Source: Diphasiastrum complanatum (Eukaryota; Streptophyta; Lycopodiopsida; Lycopodiales; Lycopodiaceae). Taken from it: a DNA stretch of 64,000 bases. Positions 19,747 to 32,325 of the stretch are shown here, piece by piece; the first letter of the stretch is position 1; each line of letters opens with the position of its first letter. The DNA is taken from NCBI GenBank assembly GCA_029204225.1, contig CM055092.1, positions 70,931,472 to 70,995,471 on the forward strand. Direction: 5' to 3'. The translations under genes were made by a program, and so were the position numbers. The notes beneath the pieces are model-generated. The model was not told where the DNA came from, made no database searches, and saw only the letters and a program-made list of their open reading frames with translations.

Positions 19747-21476
19747 ATGGCGTCCTCCCGTTTGGTGGAGGATTTGGATACCGAGCCGATGGTGGTCGAT
19801 AATACATCCGCAGCGCAAGAGAAAGCACCCCTGCTTCCAAGAGAAGGCGCTGCTGTTTTAAGTATTGCAGAGCAGCCGCAAGACGATGATGCCTTGGTTG
19901 ACCCTCCTAAGCCTAATTTTGCTCCTCTGTCCGCCCATCAGATGCAAGGCGGCCGTTTCCAGTACAGGAAAGTTTCCGTTCCGGCTCACCGCTACACGCC
20001 TCTCAAGAAGCATTGGATGGAAATTTATACTCCTATATACGAGCAGATGAAGATTGACATCCGTATGAATCTTAAGGTAAGTATGGTGGTTTTTGGTGAT
20101 AGCTACTTTGATGATAACTCCATGTTTATTCTGACCTTGGCATTGGGATTTCTTTTCACAATCTCGAAGAAACATATTTTTTTTACTTTGAAATTACCTA
20201 CATGAAAGCTGCGTATTGATCATGACGATCAAGGATCTCCAAAATGTTGATGAGCGTATCATTGTCACGAGTGACAATAGGTATTATCAAACTTTAGATC
20301 TTTGTACAAATGTAAAGAGAGAGTCATTTCTAGGATTCCCCTTTGTATCAGAAGTGTTTTAAAGTTGAATCTTGAAAGATGTTTGTGATCTCACTTTCCT
20401 TGTAGATTCTTCATAATCATTTGTAGTTCTTTTGTTTTTTACCCATCAATCACTTAATGTATCTGTCATCAGTGATGAATCAGCCAAAAGTGGAATTTTC
20501 CTATACTTAAACACAATCCTTGGGTTTGAAGAATCTAGTTGCCTTTATTTGTGCATGAACATTGAATCCTTTCTTGGTTTTCATACGATACGGTCCAGAA
20601 CGTTCTAATAATGAGTATCAGTTGTTTTCCAAATTGAAAATTAAAAACCTAACAATGTACGTATCGTGTGTAGACTGAATGATTATCACTTTGTTGCAAT
20701 TAAGATTTGTCTCATGCTGACTCTAAGACATCTCCTTTGCAACATATCTTAATGGATGGGTTGGCTTTTATAATTTACGAATGAGGAACTGCTTTTCTCT
20801 TCATGTTCTAGCCAAGGCTATTGAGTCCAGTTTCGATGATGCTGTTGTTGTCCAAGAGAGTGTGTAGAAAGTGATAATTTCCGGTATCTTAAAGTCTGGT
20901 TCGATGGGGTAATGGCTTGATACCCGAAGGTTGCAATTTGGGTTTGAACCTTTGCCAGCTATCTTCCTTCTTCTGCTCTTTATATTACTCGCTGTTGGTG
21001 ATTGCCAGCTAGGTGTGAAGTGAGTATAAAGCACCTACTTTTTGTTCTCTTTGCAGTCTCGAAAAGTTGAGCTGAAGACAAGGCGTGACACTCCAGATGC
21101 TGGTGCATTACAGAAATGTTCTGACTTTGTCCATGCATACATACTTGGCTTTGATGTGGCTGATGCTATTGCTCTTTTAAGGTTGGATGATCTTTATGTG
21201 GAATCTTTTGAAATCAAGGATGTAAAGACTTTGAAAGGAGAACATCTCTCCCGTGCCATAGGCAGATTGTCTGGAAAAGGTGGGAAAACTAAGTATGCTA
21301 TTGAGAACTCAACACGAACTCGCATAGTCATTGCAGATATCAAGATACACATTCTTGGCTCCTTTGGGAATATCAGAGTTGCCAGAGATGCACTGTGCAG
21401 TCTCATACTCGGTTCACCAGCAGGAAAAGTTTACTCAAAGCTGAGGACTGTGACGAGTAGATTAGCAGAAAAGTAG
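19747..21476 (+). CDS. PNO1: PNO1/KRR1-type RNA-binding ribosome-biogenesis factor (two exons)
   Basis: PNO1 (Partner of NOB1, yeast Dim2/Pno1) is a KH-domain protein of the 40S pre-ribosome that binds the 3' region of pre-18S rRNA and partners the nuclease NOB1. Exon 1 is 19747-20076 (110 codons) and exon 2 is 21057-21476 (139 codons plus TAG), joined in phase 0. The product is 249 residues, close to the usual ~250. Residues 1-75 are a variable acidic tail. From about residue 76 there is the conserved core RYTPLKKHWMEIYTPI, then KSRKVELKT across the splice. The KH region carries HLSRAIGRLSGKGGKTK and RTRIVIADIKIHILGS, and the end is GSPAGKVYSKLR. There are no stops, frameshifts or missing key residues, so this appears functional. 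The start is the first ATG after a CT-rich leader. Confidence 0.96.
20077..21056 (+). other. PNO1 intron, 980 bp, phase 0
   Basis: The donor is AAG|GTAAGT (20077) and the acceptor TTTGCAG (ending 21056) after a pyrimidine-rich stretch. Joining restores the conserved NLKSRKVE reading across the junction. No other feature is seen inside. Confidence 0.93.
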
Positions 21477-22085
21477 CAGTATCACGAGTATTCCCTTCAC
21501 AAAGTTTCTTCTTTCTTTACTAAAAAGCTGGGGAAACCCAGATCTCATTTTTGGTTACGAGGTAAGTTGGCTGTTCTTTCTCTCATTATGCTGCTTCAAG
21601 TTTACTGTATTTGAAGTCAGATTGCAATTCCAATATTATAGATTGTTATTGTTTATAGTCATTGCAGCATATATAATAATTAAATATTTCTTTGATACTT
21701 TTTTGTTGTTTCATTGGGTTCAATTTTTATCTTGATGTTTAGAAGTTTACAAGAAATTTTTTATTTTTGTTGGTTGGAGTAACTGTCCATGTCTCAATTT
21801 TTATGAGTGATTTATACTTTTTGTCCATTGCTTGCTAATATTGTTGTATATCTATATGTAATTTAACTTTTTGAATATTAATTGGTTCTTTTACAAATGA
21901 ATATGAGACTGTAGTTTTATCAATAAACTTCTTAAGTGGTTGTTTCAAACCAGTTGGCAATAACTTTATCTTGTTGATTAGCAATTACATATAAAGTTTT
22001 GAAAGAAAATACATTAAACAAAGTAGATGTACACTGTGAAGAGAATAATTAGAAGAGATGAAAGAAAATTATCAATCATTGTACT
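21477..22085 (+). other. PNO1 3' region, AT-rich, no gene
   Basis: Contains the presumed PNO1 3' UTR and AT-rich flank. No clear polyadenylation signal stands out and no repeat is recognised. Confidence 0.4.
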
Positions 22086-22089
22086 CGTC

Positions 22090-22730
22090 GACTTGAAGTC
22101 ATAAAATTGATCTTTCAAAAAAATCACATTTTTACTACAATCAATAATTTATCAGTTGACTTAAAACTAGTGTGATCTAATCTCTTTCTCAACTCAAAAA
22201 TTGTGAACAAGATTCAAACAACCAAATACATGACTCTTCAAGAATAACATCTCTAAGTGCTTTACTTACACATTGGTTTCAATTGAATCTATTGTAGAAA
22301 AAGCTTCAGCCCATAAAGGATTACTTATGATAGAGTAAGGTAACATTGATTTGGCACACTCCACTAGAGTTCAATCTTCCCTTTTTGCAACACCTTTTTG
22401 TTGAGATGAATAACTCATTGTAAAATATCATTGTTTTCAAGCACTAGTTGTTGAATTCATTTGAAATGAACTTTCTACCACCATCAGTCTTAAGAATCTT
22501 AATCTTTCTAGAGCTTACACTTTAGCATATCCAATGAAATGCTTAAAGCAACTAAAGGCTTCAAACTTCTCTCTAACAAACATAACTTTTCTAGAGAAGT
22601 CATCAATGGATGCGATGAAATATCTAGCCCTCTCTTGAGAAAGAGTTTGCATAAGATCACATAACTCACAATGGATAATATTTGAAAGACCTTTAGACTT
22701 TACTAGCTTGAAAGGTGATCTCAAATGCTA
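22090..22730 (-). pseudogene. Ty1/copia integrase core, decayed
   Basis: The minus strand from 22724 reads HCELCDLMQT, then ARYFIASIDDFSRKV (first and second Asp region of the integrase core), and ends in a stop near 22515. Further down, broken frames retain GRKFISNEF and an NGVAKRED-like line followed by TLVECAKSMLPYSI, the conserved E-region of copia integrase. Multiple stops and shifts mark it as dead. The 5' flank (22730-23100) is not recognisable. Confidence 0.8.
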
Positions 22731-23352
22731 AATTAGAATACAACTTTCACAAATTGTTGAAAAACAACTTGATAACAAAACATTTTTATGCTCATGATTT
22801 GCTTAGGAATACCTTTGTTGCACCGAGGCTCGCTTTGCACCCAAGAATCATCATCTTATGTCTCAAACCAAACCCACGTAATTATATGATTACCTTTCAT
22901 TTAGTTCGTGAATTGAATATCTTTTCGGGTTCGAAAATGGTCCTACTTGATAATTGTTCTCAATAGGTCTAGATGCTTTCAGAATCAAGATCATCCTCTT
23001 TGTGTGGACTATTCTCGAGTCACATTACATAAAGTAGGAGGTTCTTGAATTCCTTTTGGGAGTTCTAATTGGTAAGCCAAAGTTTAAAGTTTGTTATGGT
23101 CCTGTGTGTCGACAAGCTCGATAGTGTTGATACGGTAAGTTCGATGTCGACAGTCGCCCACTCGAACTCGAATATTCATTGTTGAGTTTTGCTCTACTTC
23201 GAATCATCGCATATTTTTGCAGACTGTCTCGATTGTGCATGTAAAAATTGTAGACTCTTGAATAATAGTTCATTTTTGTAGACTATTGTAGAGAGTGGAT
23301 ATGTACATTGTACAAAAGTACTTAGAAGATGAATTTAGGTAAGATTAAACTC
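22731..23352. other. unassigned repeat-like sequence
   Basis: No gene. Bases 23100-23180 are rich in TCGA words (GTCGACAAGCTCGATAG, CTCGAACTCGAA), similar in style to the possible LTR right of 26660. It could be the diverged 3' LTR of the copia copy at 23779-26656, but I could not align the two. Confidence 0.25.
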
Positions 23353-23590
23353 CAACACATATAGCTAGTAGCACTACAATCAAGCATCCACTAGGGAGAG
23401 CCCAATGGGTATATTTATACCCTCCAACGCTCATGCACCACTAGTAGTGCACTCTAACACCTCATTGGACACCCTCCAGTTCCCCTATGACTCACTGATA
23501 GACCCATAAAATCCATCGTCATGAGTTCAGGCCTCCAACCATTAATTATGACCATATGCACATGAGGGCCCCAAACCCCTCATAATCATA
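23353..23590 (+). repeat. LTR-like remnant, copy 2
   Basis: Matches 15232-15495 at roughly 80% in the same orientation, including the TATA-containing core GGGTATATTTATACCC and GACCCATAAAATCCA. The right edge (23591-23700) is unrecognised. Confidence 0.65.
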
Positions 23591-23778
23591 ATTAACTTAC
23601 GGGTCGAGGTAGGCCTGCTGACCTGTAGCAGGATAAGCTATCCGGGATCAATCATGGGCATGACACTTCTAGTGAGGTAGGCCCTTGGTTTCGACATATA
23701 CTGCGACAATGTGCTGACTGTGTATGCTAAATTAGATCATGTGTAGATCATGACATACATGATCAATCCAACTATCGA

Positions 23779-26656
23779 CTAATAGGGATATTTGCACATC
23801 TCTTTCTGTTTTGCTTCAGTCTTTGGGCACATGTCCTTTGACAGCTTGAATCTTGGATCCATGGGCAAGTCTATTGACTTGCAGTCTTTCATGCAATATC
23901 TGTGGAGCACACTGGTTAGATATTTTTCTTGGCTTATGGCAATTTTTGTGTTTGCTCTGTCTCTAGCGATCTTCATACTGAGTAGGTGATGCACTGGACT
24001 CGAATTTCTTCAAAAGTAGAGCTTTTGTCTCATGCAATAGCCAATTCGAATTGTTGATGATTAAAGAATCATTGACATATAATGCTAGTATAACATAGCT
24101 TGAGCCTCTGTGTTAGAGATAGACGTTAGAGTCGGCATAACTAGAAGTAAAATTGTGCTGCAACAAGAATTGATTAATTCTATCGAACTGTTTCCATATA
24201 GATATTGAACCTTCAGGGTTAAGCTTCAACTTGAAGATTTACTTTGTGTTGATGATCTTTGCATTCAGAGGAGGTTCGACAAGACGCCATGGCGTCTTGT
24301 TATTCATTAGTGAATTATACTCAGTATGGCATGGCTATATGCCAATTGTTTGCATTTGAACTCGATAGTGCTTCTGCTACTGAGGCAGGTTCATCATGAT
24401 TGATGAACGCCTAAGGGATATATCGGGCAACTTCATGTTGGATTCGAGCAGACCTTCGAACAATTGTCGTTTGTTGAGTAGATGCCTCTCCTTGTTGCAC
24501 GAGGTTTAAGAACATTCACACATTGGTGAATGGAGTTGTTGGGAAAAACTCCTGCATTGGCTGCTTTTGCTTGAAGTTGTAAAATTTATCTTCTACGACA
24601 TGTTGACTGACTGAGATTCACCTGATTCGATATCATAGATTTGATAGGCCTTGTGTGGAGTTGAGTACATGATGAAAATATTTATGCAGCTAACAAGATC
24701 GAGCTTCTTTCTCAAGTCAGAAGGAATCTACACATAGTAGAGACAAGTTTCAGACTCGACTTGTAGCCATAGTAGGCTTAGAAGGGAGTCTTCGAGTCGA
24801 GCGACTACTTTAGTGCTTGAGTAATTTTGTCAATAGCAAGATGTTGAAACTGCTTTAGGCCAAAAAAATTTGGGGAGCTGATCATTCGATAGCGTTGTTT
24901 ATGCTGCTTCTAGCAATGTTTGGTTCTTCCTTTCAGCTACTCCATTCTGCTGTGGGGTGGTGTAGTTGGTGGTGAATTGATGATGTATGCCACTTGAAAA
25001 TAGATAGTTGGACATTTCGTTTGACTTTATCCCCCACAATCTGTGCATAGGGTCTTGAGCTTTCGACTAGTCTGTGTCTCAGCAAACAACTTGAAATCTT
25101 TAGAGCAGTTGAATGCCTCAGACTTGTTCTTGATGCATTATTTATCAATTCATTAAGGGACTTAGCTCTAGTGGCTTGTCCTTTTAGGATCTTGATCTAG
25201 GCTGTTTTCCTAGTAAGCACATCTCACAAATAGTTTGAGTGTCTATGGAGGCAGCATCGATGCTTAAATCTTTAACCACACTATTGTGATGCATGTACAA
25301 GATTGCTCTCATGTTTAAGTGTCCCAATCTTTGATGCCATAAATGGGCATTTGAATTACTCACATTTGCAGCAAGTGCATAATCATAACTCAAGATATAC
25401 AGATTACCTTCTCTGTTTACAAAGAAGATTTCATTAGTTTTATCATCTAGAATAGTACATTGTCTAGAGTTGAACAAAGCTCTATACCCTTGATATGTGA
25501 TCTTTGCTTAGAAATTCTTTGTTAATTTGGGTACATAAAGTACACCATTAAGTACTTTATAAATGTCATCTAGAAATTGAAGGTGAATTGATCCTTGTCC
25601 TTCGATCTTGTGAGAACTTGACCCACTAAAGTAGAAATACTTCGAATTTGAAACTTCGAAAAGGAACTTGCATGGAGTCATGTGCTGAGAAGAACTTGAA
25701 TCGGGATACCATTGCTAGGTCTCTCTATTTCGTTGGTCTTGTACCATTAGCAACGTTGGATCTTCGTGGGAGTTTCTAATAGAATCAGAACTTTCTTTAT
25801 GATGTTGCTGCATCTTCTTTTTTGCTTCGTTGTGCTTGAGAATTTGATAGTCCTTGATGTCGTAATTGGTTCTCTTGCAGTACTTGCAGAAGAGTTTGGT
25901 CTTTGGCTTCTGTTGTTTGTCGATCCTGTTGTTGTTGTTGCTTGTTCGAATCAATCCACTCAACTTTGGTCTTTTTGTCCTTCGGATTCTTCTTCCTCTA
26001 GGACTGTTGCTTATTCGACTACAGGGCAACTGCTTTTGTATTCGATGTCGATAAGCTCTTTCTTCTTACTTCTTCCTATAGTAAACTTGTTGGGAGCTTC
26101 TGGAGAGACAGCTCAAGAGTGTTTCTCAAGAGCAATACTAGATTGTCATAAGGTGGAAGACTGGATAGAAAAGACATGTTAGCATCTTCATCCAACACTG
26201 GCGAACCTACAACAGCTAGCTGGTTAAGTAGCTATTTGAAGTCATTTAGATGATCGCTAACTGAGTTCCCTCACTCATCTTGAGCGATAGGAATTTCTTT
26301 CTAAAAAAACGACGAGTCGTGACATCTGGCATTTCATACAAACCAATAAGAATGTCCCAAGCTTCTTTGGAAGTGGAACAATTAGCTACATGAGCTATTT
26401 GCAAATCTTTTAGATTCAGAGATACCATGGCTAATGCTTTGCCATCTTTTGTTTCCCAAGCAGTTTGGCCTATTTGACTATCGAACCCTTTACGTATCCC
26501 CATAGTTCATTTTCAATCAATATCATTCTCATCTTGAATTTTCACATATGGAAGTTGTCACCGTTGAACTTATTAATCAATTGGATCTCAGAGGATGAAA
26601 CTTCCATGATTAAGGATTGTGAATTCTATTGATAATTCGAACCTGCTCTAATACCA
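23779..26656 (-). pseudogene. Ty1/copia polyprotein, near full-length order, decayed
   Basis: Read on the minus strand the copia order is kept. Gag is at 26503-26246 (AWDILIGLYE, then FFRKKFLSLKMSE). A Lys-rich zinc-knuckle region follows at 26029-25715 (CKYCKRTNYDIKDYQ, last Cys and His lost). The protease is near 25730 (WYPDSSSSQHMT, where D-S/T-G has become DSS). Pre-integrase is at 25477-25184 (HLWHQRLGHLN, then CEMCLLGKQ) and integrase remnants at 25150-24860 (HHQL..AEWSS). RT is at about 24420-23779, with its catalytic YVDD written YVND, then ISQEKYLTSVL and KLSKDMCPKTEA. The RNase H end is lost. Stops, shifts and mutated catalytic motifs show it is inactive. Confidence 0.88.
26642..26656 (-). 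promoter_or_regulatory. primer-binding site of decayed copia (tRNA-iMet, one change)
   Basis: The minus strand reads TGGTATTAGAGCAGG, the tRNA-iMet primer site with C changed to T. It sits upstream of gag as expected, and a possible LTR begins just to its right at about 26660 (TGTTGGGCGA). Confidence 0.75.
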
Positions 26657-26659
26657 CTT

Positions 26660-27068
26660 TTGTTGGGCGAATGATCGAGCTCAAATGCCAAAATTTGTTG
26701 GCCTCGAGTCTAGCTCGAATGCTCGACTCAAACTCGACAGACTGTGTGCTTACCAAACAAAAAATGAAAATATTTAAAAAATCAAATCGAATTACAGAAT
26801 ACAGACAATTATTTGGATCGATCTTTTGACTGATAGAATATCTATGTAGGTGTCTGAGACAACCATAAGGAGAACAATTTGGCATCTGTGAGAACCGTGC
26901 GCTCGACAGTACTAATGCACGTAAGAAAATAGAGAATCTGTATAGTAGCTATCTAGCTGTTGTGATAACAACAATCAAATTAGAAACAATAATGTGCCCG
27001 AAAATGGTTCACAGTACTTATGCGCAATATGCGTTGACCTTGTTCTCGACAGTAAAATGGCATTCATG
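26660..27068 (-). other. possible 5' LTR of decayed copia
   Basis: Sequence right of the primer site that starts TGTTGGGCGA on the plus strand. It has no coding potential. The outer boundary is unclear because it runs into an (AT)n(AG)n tract, and a matching 3' LTR could not be aligned. Confidence 0.35.
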
Positions 27069-27787
<719 letters not shown>

Positions 27788-27900
27788 AAAATCACTTAAT
27801 CGATTCGGCTCCAAAATGAGCAAGTACAACATGATGTATGTCGAGGTTGGCTAAGTAGTTTTGACAAGGACTTTGGTGCTATTTTTGTTGCAAATTGACC
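27788..27900 (-). repeat. uninterrupted copy of the solo-LTR host site
   Basis: The reverse complement matches 14226-14274 joined directly to 14748-14797, with a single TACAT at the joint. Landmarks are GCACCAAAGTCCTTGTCAAA, CAACCTCGACATACAT and TTGTACTTGCTCATTTTGGA. It lies downstream (minus sense) of a copia RNase H remnant, so it is probably copia-derived. Confidence 0.85.
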
Positions 27901-28311
27901 TACTCATCATGATTTTATCTAATGGTTAGTCAGGATAGCCTAGGATTGGTAGATCACCACCCCATTTTCCTAGAATTGGTTCAAGATTGTAAGTAGCTTG
28001 ACCAAATGATGTACCTAGCACATATGACCTAGATCTAAGTATCCTAAGCCTACTCTTCACACATGGAAACATGCTTTCACATGTGTGGAATTAGACTATA
28101 TACAAATTCACATAATTAATCAAGCTAATATTTGCAATTTTCACACTTCTCAAAAATCAGCTTGAAAATGATATGATAGATTTATCCATAACTCCAAGGG
28201 CTGATCTTAGCTTGATAAATGAATCCTTTCCCAAAAAATTACTAAGTATTGCAATTTGATAAGTATTCCCAAAAAATCAGTAATGCAATTTGATAGAAAA
28301 CCTTCTTGGAG

Positions 28312-28510
28312 TTAGATTTCTTTTGCTTGTACCTTTTCCCTTATAAAATGATGAGCAATTTCAATGTGCTTTGCTCCTAGCATGGAATGTTGGGTCAGCA
28401 GCAAGTTGTTGAAATGATTGGTTGTCACAAAAGATGACAAGGACCTGATCAACCTCCAACACATTATGTGGTTGCAACTCCAATGCTGACAGCTGGGAGT
28501 CAAGGGACTA
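28312..28510 (-). pseudogene. Ty1/copia RNase H C-terminus, decayed
   Basis: The minus strand encodes FCDNQSFQQLAADPTFHARSK and, after a one-base shift, HIEIAHHFIREKVQAKEI, the conserved end of copia RNase H (CDNQSA..NPVFHARTKHIEID). The upstream part to 28650 is broken beyond recognition. Its downstream flank includes the repeat at 27788-27900. Confidence 0.82.
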
Positions 28511-28739
28511 GGATTTTCTATTCAAATAATCAACACATATAGTAGGCTGACCTGGTGTACTCATTTGAAGCGGATTTTGAGAGTGACAGACACCAATAGA
28601 CCCCTACTATAGACCTCTAATTAGGCTGGCATGTTTGGATTATAGTGATTATGGATTCACGAGAGGGTACTAGCACTAGATTAACCAGAGTTGAAGAAGT
28701 TGTAGCAGGTTGTTATACTACATCAAATTCTTGATCAAC

Positions 28740-29670
28740 TGAAGACATCGAGACCCCCACAAGAACCAAAAAGAGCAAGCGAAACGACAAATATACGAGT
28801 TGGGGGCCTATTTTAAGTGAAAGGAAAGCTGAGATTCCTCTAAAATCAAGGAAGCTGCCAACGATCAAGGAATTGAATGCACCAAAGTATACAAGGGCAA
28901 TCTTTATGTCGTGGAGAATTGGATTCAAAAGTGAGAAAAGGCTTTTTAGATGTGTAGCATCGATGACAATGATTAGAAGATTGTTGAGGCTATAGTACAA
29001 TGCTGGCGGAGAAAAGTCAAAAAGGACAATTTGGTATACGTTGCTTGTGAAGCTTTCAAACATATGTTTATAGAGAATCGACTAGAAGAACTAGACTATG
29101 AAGTCTTAAACTTGTCTCAAGTAGAGAAATGCATATGCATAAGAGTATGCGGACAAGTACAAGAAAGTCTTGATGCAGATATAGAGGAGGTCCTCATGTT
29201 TCTATAGGTCTTCCATTTTTTGGAAGGATGTGTGTGAGAACCTTCGGCCTTTTGTGAGAAAGGAGAAGGCCCCAAGGCTCCACAAGGCTTTACCCTATAT
29301 TTTAAAGATAGAAAAAAGGCCAAATATCTTAAAATGCCTACTATAGGAGGCTTTCAGCCTTGGAAAAAAAAAGTTTAAGAAATAGAAAGGTCAATCCACA
29401 AAAGAGTAGGCTCAAAGTGCCAAAATAAGTAAAGGTTGGGGGGGGCTCCAAAGGCAAAGGGTGGTATGGGACGTCCAGTGCCCAAGGGGGTCAACGCTTT
29501 TTGATGATATTGCCATGAGGCTTGGAGCAGGCAAAGAAGGAAAACCTTTGCTTCGGTTGTCTAGGGTGGCATAGGTGGAAAGAGTGTCCATGTAACCCTT
29601 CCAGAATCACTTATAGCTTGCAAGTTGAGGAGGCAGATCCTATGAAGATTGAAGAGCTTGTAATTTTCCC
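28740..29670 (+). pseudogene. Ty3/gypsy Gag with zinc knuckle, decayed
   Basis: Broken plus-strand frames carry the retrotrans_gag layout: a segment like YKGNLYVVENWI..EKAFRCV, then AEKSQKGQFGIR, then SFQTYVYRESTRR in one frame and LEELDYEVLNLSQVE in another. A C-terminal zinc knuckle reads CFGCLGWHRWKEC (about 29547-29590). The knuckle has CX2CX3HX4C spacing, one residue shorter than the usual CCHC. Gag would form the capsid. Several frameshifts and stops mean no product is expected. LTRs and pol are not found next to it. Confidence 0.72.
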
Positions 29671-29786
29671 ACATTTTTGAATATATACATTGGATCAAGC
29701 AAGTGATTAATTAAAAGGTAATTCCAATATGGTAAACAATGAAGGACATATAGTCTTTTCATACCATTGATTGGTTGGTCTTAAAT

Positions 29787-31277
29787 TCAATTCGAAGGTT
29801 GTGTGAATTTGCCATGGACATTCTCTTTGGAGGCATCCTTGTTTCCAACTTTCCTCCAAAGCCCTTTTTTGTGTACTTTGAAATATTTGCGATGATTTTC
29901 ATATACAACTTTGCTCAAATGATGTGAGTGTCGAGCATCAATATTCGGTCCACAAATGAGACACACGTGATATCCGGAAGTTGTAAATCCTAAAGAAATC
30001 AAATGCAATTTATGTTACAGAGCTTGAACAAAAAAATTAATATAAATAATGAATACACAGAAAAGAAATATATAGAAAATATAAGTGATCTCATTTTCTA
30101 GTCATTTGAACAATGCCATACCTTGGATAGTCAAACATTGTCCACATTAGAATTGTGCGCACCAAAAATTTGTTGTGTTGTATTGGACGTGAGATGTCAT
30201 ATGCCCAATTGGACCCCCTTACAAAATAGCTCAAATTCTTCAACTAACAGTGCAAGATAGACATCCATATTTCTTACTTTGCGTTTTCCAGCAATTAGAA
30301 GTGCTAACATGAGATGTCCTATTTTTATAGTTAGCCAAGGTGGAATGTTATAGTTGACCAACACCACTAGCCAAGTAGACCACGTGACCCCATCTCTCGC
30401 AAGTCCAATTCTTATGTTTCTAGATTCACTTGCAAAACATGAGCACTCTTTGTCAATGTGTTTCAATGCAGGAGAACATGAGGGTGAATCTAAGGGTACT
30501 CTCATAATCCCATATGAAGAACGGTGGCTAGCATGCCAATTCATGAGTTCTGCAAGGGACTTGCAACGAAACAATTATTGCAATCATGAAATCATTGAAA
30601 AATGTCACAACAACTTGCGTGAGATAGTGGTCCCTTGTAAGTCATCTCGATGTCAAAGAGTATCACATATAGGACAATATTAGTTCTCAATACTCACCAC
30701 GATACAAGACGCAATCCTATGGACAAGCATGATGAATGTATAGTCCATTCCCATTGCATTCAACACTTTGTGTGCCTCAGCTCGTCTCTAACATATTGTT
30801 TCCTTCTAAAAGTAGTTTACACAATACCCTACATATAACCAAATGAATTTCACAACATGAAACACAATTACTTATGCAACTAAAACTTTTGACTTACACT
30901 ACAAACCTAATTAAATGAAAAATAACTCAACTTGTATCACTCCATTTATATTTTGCTTGGAGATTCAATAGAAGCAACGAAGCGGCCAAACGAGATGTCT
31001 TTGCTCTAGGGTATAATGGCGTGCTTGATTCTTCTCTCAATTTCTTTTTCTCGACACTCACAAAATATTCAGTACCATGTTTAGTATGTTCTTCCATGTC
31101 ATGATGCTCATAGACATCATTTATCAAGTTGTTCATAATTTCAAATTCATCTTGCATAAAAAAATCATTTTCAACACTTGAACTTGATTTTGAGGAAGAA
31201 GAAGAGTTAAGTCGAGGCCAATTTGTTCTGTGACGTTGTTGTTCATCTATTCTCATCATGGCTTTTAGTCCAATCAC
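29787..31277 (-). pseudogene. CACTA (En/Spm) TNP2-type transposase, decayed
   Basis: Several minus-strand pieces are in TNP2 order. 31277-30927 is an N-terminal part with STPLYPRAKTSRLAASLLLLNL. About 30838-30575 is a Cys/His stretch with HHACP, DCVLYRGEY and CPICDT. 30574-30197 has SLAELMNWHASHRS, IRIGLARDGV, STWLVVLVNYNIPPW and NMDVYLALLVEE. About 30190-30110 has WTMFDYPRY ending at a GTATGG donor-like site. 30008-29787 has TTSGYHVCLICGPNIDARHS and ENHRKYF. These are hallmarks of the plant CACTA transposase, a cut-and-paste DNA transposase. Stops between the pieces show decay. CACTA termini were not found, so element borders are unknown. Confidence 0.88.
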
Positions 31278-31396
31278 GACGAGATAGTCGATTTATATGT
31301 GGCCCATTGTATCCCAATTATGTTTTGGATATGGAATGCCTACTATCATCATCACTAGAACTAGATGATGACTGTAGTTCTTCAAACATGGAAGGA

Positions 31397-31690
31397 AAAT
31401 AAGACATCAAAATTGAACAACATATCCAAATTCAAAATTAAACAAGATATGAAAATTAAACATTATTTCTAAATCTAAACACTGAATATCATATTCAAAT
31501 TTAAACTTAAATAAGACATCCAAATTGAATATCACATTCAAATTGAAACTTAAATAAGACATGAAAATTGAATATTATTTCTAAAACCCAAACATCGAAC
31601 ATTATATTCAAATTGAGATTTAAATAAGACATCAAATTGAACATCATATCCAAATTGAAATTTAAATAAGACATCCAAATCTTCCTTGAA
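31397..31690 (+). repeat. AT-rich degenerate tandem repeat (~50-bp period)
   Basis: Repeated phrases AAATAAGACAT, CCAAATTGAA and CATATTCAAATTGA recur about five times with drift. No coding potential. Confidence 0.7.
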
Positions 31691-31970
31691 TCCATAGGTG
31701 TACTTTTGGTATTTACAATGTACATGGTTGTGTGTGACTCAAAGCTTTTTGTACACGTTTGATCGCACAATGAAAGGTCACCAATGGAACTATTTATATA
31801 TACAATGATATTTTCATGTATTTTTGGGCCCATCGATGTACACACAATGCGCTTTTGAAACATTCTTTCCTTGCATACCCCTCTTCTCCAAAGAACAAGC
31901 ATTCACATTAAAAATAATCTGCATGAAATTCAATCTACTCTCAAATTTTGTCACAATTGCAAATATATAG

Positions 31971-32325
31971 TACCATCTATTTAAGTCGAGGTCGAGTGCT
32001 AGAACTTGACAATGATGATGATCCACTAAGTACTCGATGAATCATTTGTGTTGTTTTTCTTGATTTTATTTTGTGATAACCTTGCATCTTTTCTAATTTT
32101 TCGCTATCTCGTGGAGGTGGCGTGCTTTGAACAATTACAAAGAAAAAGTACCATCCACTAAGTCGAGGTCGAGTGCTAGAACTTGACGATGATGATGATC
32201 CACTAAGTACTCGATGAATCATTTGTATTGTTTTTCTTGATTTTATTTTGTGATACCCTTGCATCTTTTCTAATTTTTCGCTATCTCGTGGAGGTGGCAT
32301 GCTTTAAACAATCACAAAGAAAAAG
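31971..32325 (+). repeat. tandem duplication, ~178-bp unit, ~95% identical
   Basis: Unit 1 (31971-32148) and unit 2 (32149-32325) both run TACCATC..TAAGTCGAGGTCGAGTGC through TCGCTATCTCGTGGAGGTGGC to ACAAAGAAAAAG. Few substitutions separate them, so the duplication is recent compared with the surrounding fossils. Function unknown. Confidence 0.92.

Noticed and set aside
20801-21034. Minus-strand frame inside the PNO1 intron
   Set aside because: No homology and it overlaps a well-supported intron.
29787-31277. Complete CACTA element
   Set aside because: No CACTA/TAGTG termini or target duplications were found. Only the transposase relic is supported.
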